A stretch of DNA of 64,000 nt, taken from JAPOXR01 sp963664715 (GTDB lineage: Bacteria > Pseudomonadota > Alphaproteobacteria > Rhodobacterales > Rhodobacteraceae). Of this stretch, positions 8,754 to 17,700 are shown one piece after another (position 1 is the first letter of the stretch; each line of letters opens with the position of its first letter). The notes beneath the pieces were generated by a model. The model did not search any database, was not told the DNA's origin, and saw nothing but the letters and a program-made list of their open reading frames with translations. The stretch lies in contig CAXXUY010000002.1 of NCBI GenBank assembly GCA_963664715.2, forward strand, positions 186,001 through 250,000. Direction: 5' to 3'. Both the position numbers and the translations under genes were made by a program.

Positions 8754-10207
8754 GGCGTGATGCCCAGTATATCGGTTGCTTCCGTGGGCTGATCGTCCTC
8801 GAGAAAACACCTGTAGAGCAGGTTCTGCGCGGTCAGCATCCTGTATTCGGCCGAAGCCCGCATGTCGGAGATCGGGCTGAAATCCCGCGGCAGCGCAGCC
8901 ATGGCACCTTGCACGGTCTCCTCGTTCCAGTTCCGTCCGAGAATTGCAGCCTCGGCGTGTTTTGCCCTTTTTGGCGTGGCGGCCAATCCTCCGTAGGCGA
9001 TGCGAACCGCCTCGACGCGGCCGTCCTCAACCTGGATGTTGATGCATCCGCATACCGCGGAAATGTCCTGGTCAAACCTCTTGGAGAGCTTGTAGCACTT
9101 CAGGCTTCCACCGGGTCGAGGCAGATTGACAGCCTGCAGGAATTCTCCCGGCCTGATGTCCTGCTTGCCGTAGTCGACGAAGAAATCCTCAACGGGGATC
9201 GTTCTCGTGTGGTCGCCCCGCCGGAGTTCAACCGTGGCTCTCAGCGCGATCAAGGCGGGCGAGAGATCGCCAATTGGCGAGCCGTTGGCCACATTGCCTC
9301 CGACCGTGGCCGAATTGCGCACCTGAACCGATCCGAACCGTCGGACCAGTTCCGCAAGCGAAGGGTAGGCGTCCGCAACGAATTCTCCGAATCCTGCCAA
9401 TGTCACGCCGGCGCCAACCCAGCTTCCGCCGTCATGAGTTCGAATGGCCCGAAGTTCGGGAATGCCCGCGACGAAACAGGCGGGCTTGATGCCGCGGAAC
9501 TGCTTGGTCACCCAGAGACCGACATCCGTGGCACCGGCCACGATCGTCGCAGCGGGGTTCTCGGCATACCATTCCGCGAATTCGTCGAGAGTCCTGTGGA
9601 CGACATAGTCCGGGGCCTCGACCGGGTCGTTCCCGTCGGGAACGTCGCCGGTGATTTCGTTCGACCAGGCAGGAAGATTCTTCTCGAAAGCGCGCTCGGC
9701 TGCCTCGACAATTGGCTTGTAGCCCGTGCACCGGCAGAGGTTGCCGGCGACCACGTCGTTGTGGCAGTCCTCGCGGTTCAGGTGGCCGGCAACCAGCGAC
9801 ATGACGAATCCCGGCGTGCAGAATCCGCACTGGCTGGCGTGACAGTCGATCATCGCCTGCTGGACGCAGTTGGGGCTGCCGTCACGGTGGCAGACTCCCT
9901 CCACCGTCCTGACAGCCTTGCCGTGGAGTTGCGGCAGCAGCAGGATGCAGGAATTGACTGCCAGGTTCACGATGCGAGTGCCTGACCGTTCGGAGACCAT
10001 TACCGTGCAGGCGCCGCAATCACCTTCATTGCAGCCCTCCTTGGTCCCGACCAGCCCCTGTTCCTTCCGCAGGTAATCCAGCAGCGTATGCTCGGGATCG
10101 GCCTGCAGGCGAACCGCGGCTCCGTTGATCGTAAACTCTATCTGCGCGGCCGTGTGCCTTGCCTGGTTCATTGCGTCCATGAACATGTTTCCGTGCTCAA
10201 GCCGCAT
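8750..10207 (-). CDS. xdhA: Xanthine dehydrogenase small subunit (2Fe-2S and FAD)
   Basis: This 485-residue subunit carries two [2Fe-2S] clusters and FAD and passes electrons to NAD+. The N-terminal ferredoxin domain has CNEGDCGACTVMV. The second cluster domain has QCGFCTPGFVMSL and NLCRCTGYKPIVEA. The FAD domain follows from about residue 190 with VAGATDVGLWVTKQ and a C-terminal CO-dehydrogenase-flavoprotein-like tail. It heads the minus-strand operon. The exact start is uncertain: ATGs at 10207, 10186 and 10180 are all in frame, none with a strong Shine-Dalgarno. The true N-terminus probably lies near MFMDAMNQARHT. Confidence 0.94.
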   Translation of the reverse strand: MRLEHGNMFMDAMNQARHTAAQIEFTINGAAVRLQADPEHTLLDYLRKEQGLVGTKEGCNEGDCGACTVMVSERSGTRIVNLAVNSCILLLPQLHGKAVRTVEGVCHRDGSPNCVQQAMIDCHASQCGFCTPGFVMSLVAGHLNREDCHNDVVAGNLCRCTGYKPIVEAAERAFEKNLPAWSNEITGDVPDGNDPVEAPDYVVHRTLDEFAEWYAENPAATIVAGATDVGLWVTKQFRGIKPACFVAGIPELRAIRTHDGGSWVGAGVTLAGFGEFVADAYPSLAELVRRFGSVQVRNSATVGGNVANGSPIGDLSPALIALRATVELRRGDHTRTIPVEDFFVDYGKQDIRPGEFLQAVNLPRPGGSLKCYKLSKRFDQDISAVCGCINIQVEDGRVEAVRIAYGGLAATPKRAKHAEAAILGRNWNEETVQGAMAALPRDFSPISDMRASAEYRMLTAQNLLYRCFLEDDQPTEATDILGITP

Positions 10208-10360
10208 TTATGCAACGGACTGTGTTCCATTGCCATTTTTTTGTTGAATTGCAGGCAGGCCCGGATTCGGCGGCATCGGTTTCCGGGCGGCTGCCGGATT
10301 GCTGGTCCCGGATATTCTCGCGGAACGATTGCGGGATTGTGGCGCAGGAAGTTGACATTC

Positions 10361-10378
10361 GGCAAACGCGCGTTCGCC
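10361..10378. promoter_or_regulatory. 18-bp near-perfect palindrome between divergent xdhA and dnaE
   Basis: The sequence GGCAAACGCGCGTTCGCC is its own reverse complement except for one mismatched pair. It lies 50 bp upstream of the dnaE start and about 150 bp upstream of xdhA. The symmetry and position would suit a dimeric repressor site, for example one controlling the purine operon. No regulator gene is adjacent and no second copy was noticed, so this is only a candidate. Confidence 0.3.
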
Positions 10379-10427
10379 CGAAAAGTGGCACTTTCGGAAT
10401 GCACCATGCGGGTTTAATGGTCAGGCC

Positions 10428-13400
10428 ATGTCGCAGTTTCCCCGATTCGTCCATTTGAGAGTGAGCAGCGAGTATTCGCTGCTTCAGGGAGCGGTCCGTC
10501 TCAGCAACCTGCCTGCGCTCTGTCGCGAACACGGCATGCCCGCGGTTGCGGTGGCCGACCGTAACAACATGTTCGGGGCACTTGAATTCTCCACAGTGGC
10601 TGCCGATTCGGGGATTCAGCCGATCCATGGCTGCCTGTTCAGCATGATGGCGGGCGGACCCGCGGAAACCAGAGGTGGGATTCCGACGACTGCTTCGGTC
10701 GTGCTCCTAGCCCAGGATGATGTCGGCTACAGCAATCTCCTGAAACTGAATTCCCGGCTGTACCTCGACGGAACCCGTGTCGTTCCTCACCTGACGATGC
10801 AGGACCTCGGGCATCATGGCCGCGGGCTGATCTGCCTGACCGGCGGTTCGGAGGGACCCATTGGCCATATGATCGCCGAGGGCAACCGCAAATCGGCAGA
10901 AGAGTTGCTGCTTGAATTCAAACGGTTGTTTCCGAATCGGCTCTATGTCGAGTTGCAACGGCACTTCATGGATGGCTCGGAGTTGTCGGAATGCGAGCTT
11001 CGGACCGAACCCGGTCTTGTCGAACTGGCGTATCGCCACGAACTTCCGCTTGTTGCCACAAATGACGTCCATTTCCCGACTGCCGATTACTTCGGGGCTC
11101 ACGATGCCATGATGTGCATTGCCAGCGGTTCGTTCGTCGACCAGAAGACCGGGCGCAGGCGATTGACCCCGGAGCACTATTTCAAGTCGCAGGACGAGAT
11201 GTGCAGCCTGTTCGATGATCTCCCTGAAGCTGTTGAAAACACGGTTGAGATTGCACGACGCTGCTCTTTCCGGGCGCAGGGAAGGGAGCCGATTCTCCCG
11301 AAATTCACCGACAATGAAGCCGATGAGATGCGGCGGCAGGCAAGGAAGGGGCTGGCAGACCGCCTGAATACGTTGACGGCCTCTGCGCCGGAAAGCGAAT
11401 ATCGCGAACGGCTCGAATATGAGCTTGATGTCATCGAATCGATGGGATTCTCCGGTTACTTTCTTATCGTCGCTGATTTCATCAAATGGGCGAAGGGCAA
11501 TGACATTCCGGTCGGAGCGGGCAGAGGTTCGGGAGCCGGATCCCTCGTGGCCTACGCGCTGACGATCACGAACCTGGATCCGTTGCGCTTTTCCCTGCTG
11601 TTCGAAAGATTCCTGAACCCCGAGAGAATCTCGATGCCGGACTTCGATATCGATTTCTGCCAGGACCGGCGCGACGAAGTGATACGATACGTGCAGGGAA
11701 AATACGGAAGCGAACGCGTTGCCCACATCATCACTTTCGGTGCACTGCTTGCAAGGGCGGCAGTTCGCGATGTGGGGCGGGTGTTGAGGGTGCCCTATTC
11801 ACAGGTCGACAGGATCGCGAAGCTCATTCCCAGGGACGGTGCGCGAATGGTGTCGCTCGACGAGGCCCTGAGGACTGAACAGAGGCTGGTGGAATCCAGG
11901 GATTCAAGCCCGGTAGTCGGAAGACTGTTCGACAATGCCCGCGTCATTGAAGGTCTGCTGAGAAACGCGTCGACACATGCGGCGGGCCTCGTGATCGGCG
12001 ACCGTCCGCTTGATGAACTTGTTCCGCTCTACAAGGACAGCAGGTCTGACCTGCCGGCCACGCAGTTCTCGATGAAGTGGGTCGAGAAGGCCGGCCTCGT
12101 GAAGTTCGACTTCCTCGGGCTCAAGACGCTTACCGTCATCAAGCGGGCCGTGGAACTGCTGAAGGAAGAGGGAAACGAGATCGACATCGACAACCTGGCT
12201 TTCGACGACGCCAGGACATTTCAGCTCTGTGCTTCGGGTGAGACGGCTGCCGTGTTCCAGCTTGAAAGTGCTGGAATGAAGGACGCACTTCGAATGATGA
12301 ATCCGAATTCGATTGAGGACATCGTCGCATTGATCGCACTGTATCGACCGGGACCGATGGAGAACATTCCGGAGTATTGCGCGGTCAAGAACGGTACGAA
12401 ACCCCGCAAGAAACAGCACGAGTTGATCGACCATATCGTTGCCGAGACGCATGGCATCATCGTCTACCAGGAACAGGTCATGCAGATTGCGCAGGCCATG
12501 GCAGGATACAGCCTCGCGGATGCGGATCTGCTTCGTCGTGCTATCGGCAAGAAGATCAAGTCGGACATGGATGCGGAAAGGCCCAAATTCCTTGGCCGCA
12601 CGGCGGAAAGAGGTGTGGACGGAAAGACCGCCGGAGAAGTCTGGGACCTGATGGCGAGGTTTGCGGAGTACGGATTCAACAAGGCCCATGCCGCCGCCTA
12701 TGCGGTCGTCGTTTACCAAACGGCATGGCTCAAGGCCAACTACCCGTTGCACTTCATGGCTTCAGTCATGAATTGTGATATCGGCGATACCGACAAGCTG
12801 CATGCGTTCGCCCAGGAATTGAAACGCATGAAGATCGAACTGATTCCTCCTTGCGTAAACGGATCCACCGAGGAGTTCTCGATCGCCGATGGCAGAATCG
12901 CATACGGGCTCGGCGCACTGAAGAATGTCGGCGTTGAAGCCATGCGCAGGATGGTCGAGGCCAGGGGCGAAGAGCCATTCGAAAGCCTGTTCGACTTCGT
13001 CGAGCGCGTCGACATGAAGATGCTGGGAAAACGTCAATTGGAGATGCTGGTCCGCGCCGGAGCATTCGATTGCCTGAACGGGAACCGGAGCATGGTCCTG
13101 GCGAGTCTCGAAGTCCTCATGGGATATTCGGCAACGGTCCGGTCCGAACGCGAGTCGGGGCAAATGTCGTTGTTCGGCGATGCAGCCGTGTCCTTGCCAA
13201 CACCTCCGCTGAAGAGCGTCGTGAACTGGACACGGGAAGAACAGACGGAACAGGAATTTGCCGCGACCGGATTCTACCTGTCGGGGCATCCACTCGACGA
13301 GCAGATGGAGTCCCTGCGCGCCCGAGGTGCAGTCGAGATTTCGAGGCTGCACGAACTCGCCCTGCAGGAGCCAAAGGCCTACATCATCGCGGGCGTTGTC

Positions 13401-13874
13401 TCCTCGGTGCGGCAACGAACGTCACAACGGGGATCGCGTTACGCGTTCGTCGAGTTGTCCGATGCCACCGCCAGGGCGGAGGTCACGGTGTTTTCGGAGG
13501 ATTACGGGAAGGCGGGAGAGGCGCTGCGGTCCGGTGCAAAGATCCTGGTTGTCGTTGATGCAAGGGTCGAAAACGAAAGACTGAGCCTGCGCGCCGACCA
13601 CATCGAATTCATTGCTGACATGCCAGCATCGCCCTGCAAGGGATTGAGGGTCTACTTCGACAGCACCGCGGCTCCGTCCAGGTTCAATGACTTTCTTGCA
13701 GGCAACCTGTCGGGCGAAAGCAATTCGCCGCGGGGTTCAATCCGATTCTGCCCTGTCGCAAGCGGACTTTCGCTGGAAGCCGAAATCGAGCTTCCTGGCT
13801 CCTTCCCGGTCAATGACAGGATCAAGAGCGCGATCAAGAGCATCGAGGGCATCGTCGAGGTCGAAGAATACTGA
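10428..13874 (+). CDS. dnaE: DNA polymerase III alpha subunit
   Basis: This is the replicative polymerase catalytic subunit, 1148 residues, the normal length for DnaE1. An N-terminal PHP domain starts FVHLRVSSEYSLLQGA. The palm domain has the catalytic acidic triplet PDFDIDFCQDRRDE at about 405-409, preceded by GAGRGSGAGSLVAYAL. The fingers and tandem HhH region includes GYNKAHA-like EYGFNKAHAAAYAV. A C-terminal OB fold (IIAGVVSSVRQRTSQRG) and tail complete the protein. It is a single gene, apparently monocistronic, with ATG at 10428. It diverges from the xdh operon. Confidence 0.97.
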   Translation: MSQFPRFVHLRVSSEYSLLQGAVRLSNLPALCREHGMPAVAVADRNNMFGALEFSTVAADSGIQPIHGCLFSMMAGGPAETRGGIPTTASVVLLAQDDVGYSNLLKLNSRLYLDGTRVVPHLTMQDLGHHGRGLICLTGGSEGPIGHMIAEGNRKSAEELLLEFKRLFPNRLYVELQRHFMDGSELSECELRTEPGLVELAYRHELPLVATNDVHFPTADYFGAHDAMMCIASGSFVDQKTGRRRLTPEHYFKSQDEMCSLFDDLPEAVENTVEIARRCSFRAQGREPILPKFTDNEADEMRRQARKGLADRLNTLTASAPESEYRERLEYELDVIESMGFSGYFLIVADFIKWAKGNDIPVGAGRGSGAGSLVAYALTITNLDPLRFSLLFERFLNPERISMPDFDIDFCQDRRDEVIRYVQGKYGSERVAHIITFGALLARAAVRDVGRVLRVPYSQVDRIAKLIPRDGARMVSLDEALRTEQRLVESRDSSPVVGRLFDNARVIEGLLRNASTHAAGLVIGDRPLDELVPLYKDSRSDLPATQFSMKWVEKAGLVKFDFLGLKTLTVIKRAVELLKEEGNEIDIDNLAFDDARTFQLCASGETAAVFQLESAGMKDALRMMNPNSIEDIVALIALYRPGPMENIPEYCAVKNGTKPRKKQHELIDHIVAETHGIIVYQEQVMQIAQAMAGYSLADADLLRRAIGKKIKSDMDAERPKFLGRTAERGVDGKTAGEVWDLMARFAEYGFNKAHAAAYAVVVYQTAWLKANYPLHFMASVMNCDIGDTDKLHAFAQELKRMKIELIPPCVNGSTEEFSIADGRIAYGLGALKNVGVEAMRRMVEARGEEPFESLFDFVERVDMKMLGKRQLEMLVRAGAFDCLNGNRSMVLASLEVLMGYSATVRSERESGQMSLFGDAAVSLPTPPLKSVVNWTREEQTEQEFAATGFYLSGHPLDEQMESLRARGAVEISRLHELALQEPKAYIIAGVVSSVRQRTSQRGSRYAFVELSDATARAEVTVFSEDYGKAGEALRSGAKILVVVDARVENERLSLRADHIEFIADMPASPCKGLRVYFDSTAAPSRFNDFLAGNLSGESNSPRGSIRFCPVASGLSLEAEIELPGSFPVNDRIKSAIKSIEGIVEVEEY

Positions 13875-14232
13875 CCTGAATCGAACCAACGGGCCTTGGT
13901 CCGAATTTGGAAGTGCACAACCAGTATCGTTGCCTTCCGTTGACGCCGCTTACCACGATGGTTCCTTGTCCCTGGTAGTTGGATGCACCGCAAGGGTGGT
14001 GACCGGACTCCGCCGAATGACGACCTGGCCGGCATGCTCCATCGAGGCGGACGAGGGCATGATCGTCCATCCCGGCACAGCACGTGCATCATCGTAGCTC
14101 GGTATGCCGTGAGGCGAATTCGAGTGACGCTTGCCCGGACGGTTTTCCTTGTTCCGGTTGCAACGCACGGTTCTGCCGGATAGTTGAAGCGCGCTTCTCG
14201 CGGGTTCATGTGCACGAAAGGCATGGAAACAG
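13875..14232. other. Intergenic stretch between dnaE and hisS
   Basis: These 358 bp carry only short frames without family resemblance or convincing ribosome binding sites. The region presumably holds the dnaE terminator and the promoter of the hisS-hisZ-hisG operon, but I see no clear hairpin with a T-run and no strong -35/-10 pair. Confidence 0.5.
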
Positions 14233-15711
14233 ATGGCATCCGGCAGGCCCCGGCCAATCAATGTCAAGGGATTCAGGGACTACTTCGGCGAAGACGTGCG
14301 TCTGCGGCAGGAAATGCTCGACCGAATTGCTTCCGTGTACCGGCTGTACGGGTTCGAGCCGCTGGAAACTCCGGCGGTTGAAAGCCTCGTCGCCCTTGGC
14401 AAGTTCCTTCCGGACACCAACAGGCCCAATGAGGGCGTCTTTGCGTGGGAAGACGAAAGCGAATGGCTGGCCCTGCGTTATGACCTGACGGCCCCACTGG
14501 CAAGAGTTGCTGCCCAGTTCGCAAACTCCCTGCCATCACCGTACAGGAGATATGCCATCGGTCCCGTCTGGCGAAACGAAAAACCGGGGCCGGGCAGATA
14601 TCGCCAGTTCTACCAATGCGACGCTGACACGGTTGGCGCTGCGACAATGGCTGCAGACGCGGAAATGTGCGGCCTTGCATGCGAGATCCTCGAAACCGTG
14701 GGGATCGGTCGCGGCCAGTACTTGCTGAAACTGAACAGCAGAAACCTGCTTGACGGTGCGCTGGCTGAAGCAGGAATTCTTGATCCGGGCAACATGGAAG
14801 AATCCGGAGCTGCTAGGGGAATCGTGCTGCGGGCCATGGACAAGCTGGATCGCATCGGGATGGCCGGCGTGGGGGACTTGCTGGGTGAAGGACGCGAGGA
14901 TGAGAGCGGTGACTTCACGAGTGGAGCGGGCCTTTCAGCGGGCCAGATCGATTCAATTCTGGCATTCCTGGATGCGGGGAACTCTGATTCCGCTGCGACA
15001 CTGAAAGAAGTTGGCATCATGGTGGCCGGCTCGGAAACCGGACGAAAGGGACTGGCGGAACTCGAAGAGATCATGACCTTGCTGGCTTCCCAGGGCGTCA
15101 CCGCGGAGCAGTGCGTTGTCGACCCGTCAACAGTGCGCGGGCTTGGCTACTATACGGGTCCGGTGATGGAGGCCGGGTTGACGGCAGACATCCGGGACAG
15201 GAAGGGTCGCCGCAGGCAGTTCGGATCGGTGATCGGCGGAGGGCGCTATGACGGGCTGGTCAAGCGGTTTACGGGGCAGGAGGTGCCGGCGACCGGCATT
15301 TCGGTTGGCGTGGACAGGCTGCTCGCGGCAATGGCGGAACTCCGGCCGGAGCAGGGCAGGCAGACGGGCCCTGTTGTCGTGACCGTCATGGACCGGGATC
15401 GTATGAGCGATTACCAGCAGATAAACGCGGAGTTGCGGGCGGCAGGCATTCGCTCCGAGGTTTTCCTTGGCAATGCCAGGAATTTCGGAAGGCAACTGAA
15501 ATACGCCGATATGCGCAACGCACCGCTGGCAATCATCCAGGGGACGGAAGAACTGGAACGCGGAGTGGTCCAGGTCAAGGATCTCGAACTTGGAAAGAGG
15601 TTGTCGCAGACGGCAACCCATGACGAGTGGAAATCCAGACCTTCGCAACTGGAGGTTGAGAGGAAGGACTTGGCAACAGAGGTTGCCCGCATTTTGCGCC
15701 GGACGGATTAG
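14233..15711 (+). CDS. hisS: Histidyl-tRNA synthetase
   Basis: This class II aminoacyl-tRNA synthetase charges tRNA-His. It has 492 residues, somewhat longer than the ~420 of E. coli, which is usual in alphaproteobacteria. Motif 1 region follows INVKGFRDYFGEDVRLR. Motif 2 is seen in IGPVWRNEKPGPGRYRQFYQCDAD. The histidine-specific element appears as GLGYYTGPVMEA. Motif 3 is GISVGVDRLLAAM. The C-terminal anticodon-binding domain starts near VVVTVMDRDRMSDY. A GGA lies 6 nt before the ATG. hisZ follows 4 nt after the stop, so an enzyme and its catalytically distinct paralogue sit side by side. Confidence 0.96.
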   Translation: MASGRPRPINVKGFRDYFGEDVRLRQEMLDRIASVYRLYGFEPLETPAVESLVALGKFLPDTNRPNEGVFAWEDESEWLALRYDLTAPLARVAAQFANSLPSPYRRYAIGPVWRNEKPGPGRYRQFYQCDADTVGAATMAADAEMCGLACEILETVGIGRGQYLLKLNSRNLLDGALAEAGILDPGNMEESGAARGIVLRAMDKLDRIGMAGVGDLLGEGREDESGDFTSGAGLSAGQIDSILAFLDAGNSDSAATLKEVGIMVAGSETGRKGLAELEEIMTLLASQGVTAEQCVVDPSTVRGLGYYTGPVMEAGLTADIRDRKGRRRQFGSVIGGGRYDGLVKRFTGQEVPATGISVGVDRLLAAMAELRPEQGRQTGPVVVTVMDRDRMSDYQQINAELRAAGIRSEVFLGNARNFGRQLKYADMRNAPLAIIQGTEELERGVVQVKDLELGKRLSQTATHDEWKSRPSQLEVERKDLATEVARILRRTD

Positions 15712-15715
15712 GAAG

Positions 15716-16825
15716 ATGCCGAAGGCTCTCAAGGCCGCCGCAGCAGAAGAGGCCGGGCGGATCCTTGCATATTTTCAATCGAAGGGGGCTGAACGGATCG
15801 AGATCGACGTGTTGCAACCGGCTGCACAACTGCTTGATCTCTACGGTGAAGACATCCGGTCGCGTGCCTTCGTGACGCGGGACGCTGCGCATAACGAAAT
15901 GATGTTGCGCCCGGATTTCACGGTACCGGTGGCAAGCCACCACATGGTCAACGGGCAGGGTCCGACGCGTTATGCCTATTGCGGGCCGGTCTTCAGGAAG
16001 CAGGAACCTGGTTCCGACAAGGCAAGTGAATACCTGCAGGCGGGTTTTGAGTATTTCGGTGAAGAGGATCCCGCCCTTGCTGATGCCGAGGTGTTCATGA
16101 TTTTCAGGGAGTTGCTTGCCTCCTGCGATGCCGATGTTGCCACGGGCGATCTGGGAATTCTCCTTGCCGCGGTAAAGGGGCTCTCGATATCCAATCGACG
16201 CCAGGCGGCGCTGCTTCGGCATATCTGGCGACCGGACCGGTTCCGTGAACTGATCACCATCTTCAGCTCAACTCCGGGTTTCTCGGCGAACAAGCAGAGC
16301 CTCATGATGCAGTCTGAAGGCGATACCGACCTGCACGAACTGGTCGCAGGCGCGGGACCGGAAATCGGTGCGCGGACAACTGACGAGGTCATTGCACGCA
16401 TCCGGGAATTGAACGTGGATTCGAAGGAAGAGCCGCTTGACGTAGGGATCGTTGAAGGATTTCGGGAACTTCTCAATCTCAGCGGGACGATGCCGTCGAT
16501 TCCGGGGCAGTTGAGACGCCTGTCGGACAGACTCCGCGGCCTCGACGCTGCAGCCGAGAAGATGGAGTCGCGGATCGACGCGTTGAACGACAGGGGATGC
16601 GATCCGGCGGGCCTGAGATTCGAGGCAAGTTACGGTCGGACAACGCTGGAGTACTATGACGGATTCGTCTTTGGATGGCTCTCTTCGAAGGGAAAGGAGC
16701 CGCTTGCGTCGGGCGGACGTTTCGACCTCATCAACGAGGTGCTCGGCTCCGGGAGAAAATGCCGTGCAATTGGGGGCGTTGTCAGACCTGCGGCGCTGAT
16801 CGCGGCACGGAGAAAATCGATATGA
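15716..16825 (+). CDS. hisZ: ATP phosphoribosyltransferase regulatory subunit HisZ
   Basis: HisZ is a histidyl-tRNA synthetase paralogue that has lost aminoacylation and serves as the regulatory subunit of short-form HisG in histidine biosynthesis. The 369-residue protein starts MPKALKAAAAEEAGRIL, 4 nt after hisS, with a GGAAG site partly inside the hisS stop. Class II-like elements remain: RPDFTVPVASHHMV, YCGPVFRKQEPGSDKASEYLQAGFE, and a motif-3 remnant LASGGRFDLINEVLGSG. Its stop overlaps the hisG ATG. The presence of HisZ agrees with the short HisG downstream. Confidence 0.95.
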   Translation: MPKALKAAAAEEAGRILAYFQSKGAERIEIDVLQPAAQLLDLYGEDIRSRAFVTRDAAHNEMMLRPDFTVPVASHHMVNGQGPTRYAYCGPVFRKQEPGSDKASEYLQAGFEYFGEEDPALADAEVFMIFRELLASCDADVATGDLGILLAAVKGLSISNRRQAALLRHIWRPDRFRELITIFSSTPGFSANKQSLMMQSEGDTDLHELVAGAGPEIGARTTDEVIARIRELNVDSKEEPLDVGIVEGFRELLNLSGTMPSIPGQLRRLSDRLRGLDAAAEKMESRIDALNDRGCDPAGLRFEASYGRTTLEYYDGFVFGWLSSKGKEPLASGGRFDLINEVLGSGRKCRAIGGVVRPAALIAARRKSI

Positions 16826-17511
16826 GCGTCAGGATCGGTGTGCCGGCAAAGGGAAGGCTGTCCAGGAACTCGCTGGAGTGGTTGCACAGGCGAGGCTTGG
16901 TTTTTGACGAGCCGGAGATGGGACGCAGGTACACGGCGGAGACATCCGGCTCGGCGTCTGCAGAGTTGGTCTTTCTGTCGGCAGGAGAGATTCCAGGAGA
17001 ACTCTACCGCGGCAATATTCTGTTCGGGATCACGGGATCCGACCTCGTTCATGAACGGCATCCGGACTGGCGGGACCGCATCGAACTCTTGGCCGAGTTG
17101 AGGTTCGGACATGCCAGGCTCATGGTTGCCGTGCCGAGTTTCTGGATTGATGTTGATTCGGTTCGGGACCTGGATGACGTCGCCGCTCGCTTCCGTTCCC
17201 GCCACGGCAGGGGGCTGCGAATTGCCACCAAGTACCATACGCTGGTGAGAACATTCCTGAAGGGGATCGATCTCACGGACTACCGGCTCGTCGACAGCCA
17301 GGGCGCAACAGAGGGCGCAGTTGCCAATGACATGTCCGAGGCGATAGCTGATCTGGTTTCAACGGGAACGACGCTGGAGGCCAACGGGTTGAAACCTCTT
17401 GCCGACGGAGTCGTGTTTGACACACAGGCAGTGTTTCTTCGTTCGAAGAGAGCATTGACGTCCGAATACGCAGACGATCCGGACGTGAAAGAGATTTCGT
17501 CCTGGTCCTGA
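16822..17511 (+). CDS. hisG: ATP phosphoribosyltransferase catalytic subunit, short form
   Basis: HisG catalyses the first committed step of histidine synthesis, joining ATP and PRPP. This is the short form (229 residues) without the C-terminal regulatory ACT-like domain and therefore needs HisZ. The N-terminus IGVPAKGRLSRNSLEWL and the segment LFGITGSDLVHE are typical. The PRPP-binding loop is visible as LVDSQGATEGAVANDMSEAIADLVSTGTTLEANGL (about 151-185). The start is set by the ATGA overlap with hisZ. Feedback control by histidine would act through HisZ. Confidence 0.95.
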   Translation: MSVRIGVPAKGRLSRNSLEWLHRRGLVFDEPEMGRRYTAETSGSASAELVFLSAGEIPGELYRGNILFGITGSDLVHERHPDWRDRIELLAELRFGHARLMVAVPSFWIDVDSVRDLDDVAARFRSRHGRGLRIATKYHTLVRTFLKGIDLTDYRLVDSQGATEGAVANDMSEAIADLVSTGTTLEANGLKPLADGVVFDTQAVFLRSKRALTSEYADDPDVKEISSWS

Positions 17512-17700
17512 GTGCTCCGGACTCCTGCGCGAGATAGTCGTGACCCGGCCGCCGGCCGGTTCTTGCCAAGCAATCGATTCAGCGCTCGGCCGCAAATGGA
17601 CGCTGAAGATCTCCGGTTGTTGTTCCCGCAGGGCCGTGTCGAACGTAACGCCGTCATAGTCGAACCGATCGTGTCCGTCGCCAGGACCCTGACCGCGGAA

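Noticed and set aside
11904..12752. Minus-strand frame of 282 codons within dnaE
   Set aside because: It lies antisense to a highly conserved polymerase region, so coding bias comes from dnaE.
13950..14267. Minus-strand frames in the dnaE-hisS gap
   Set aside because: They contain no recognisable motif and run into the start of hisS.
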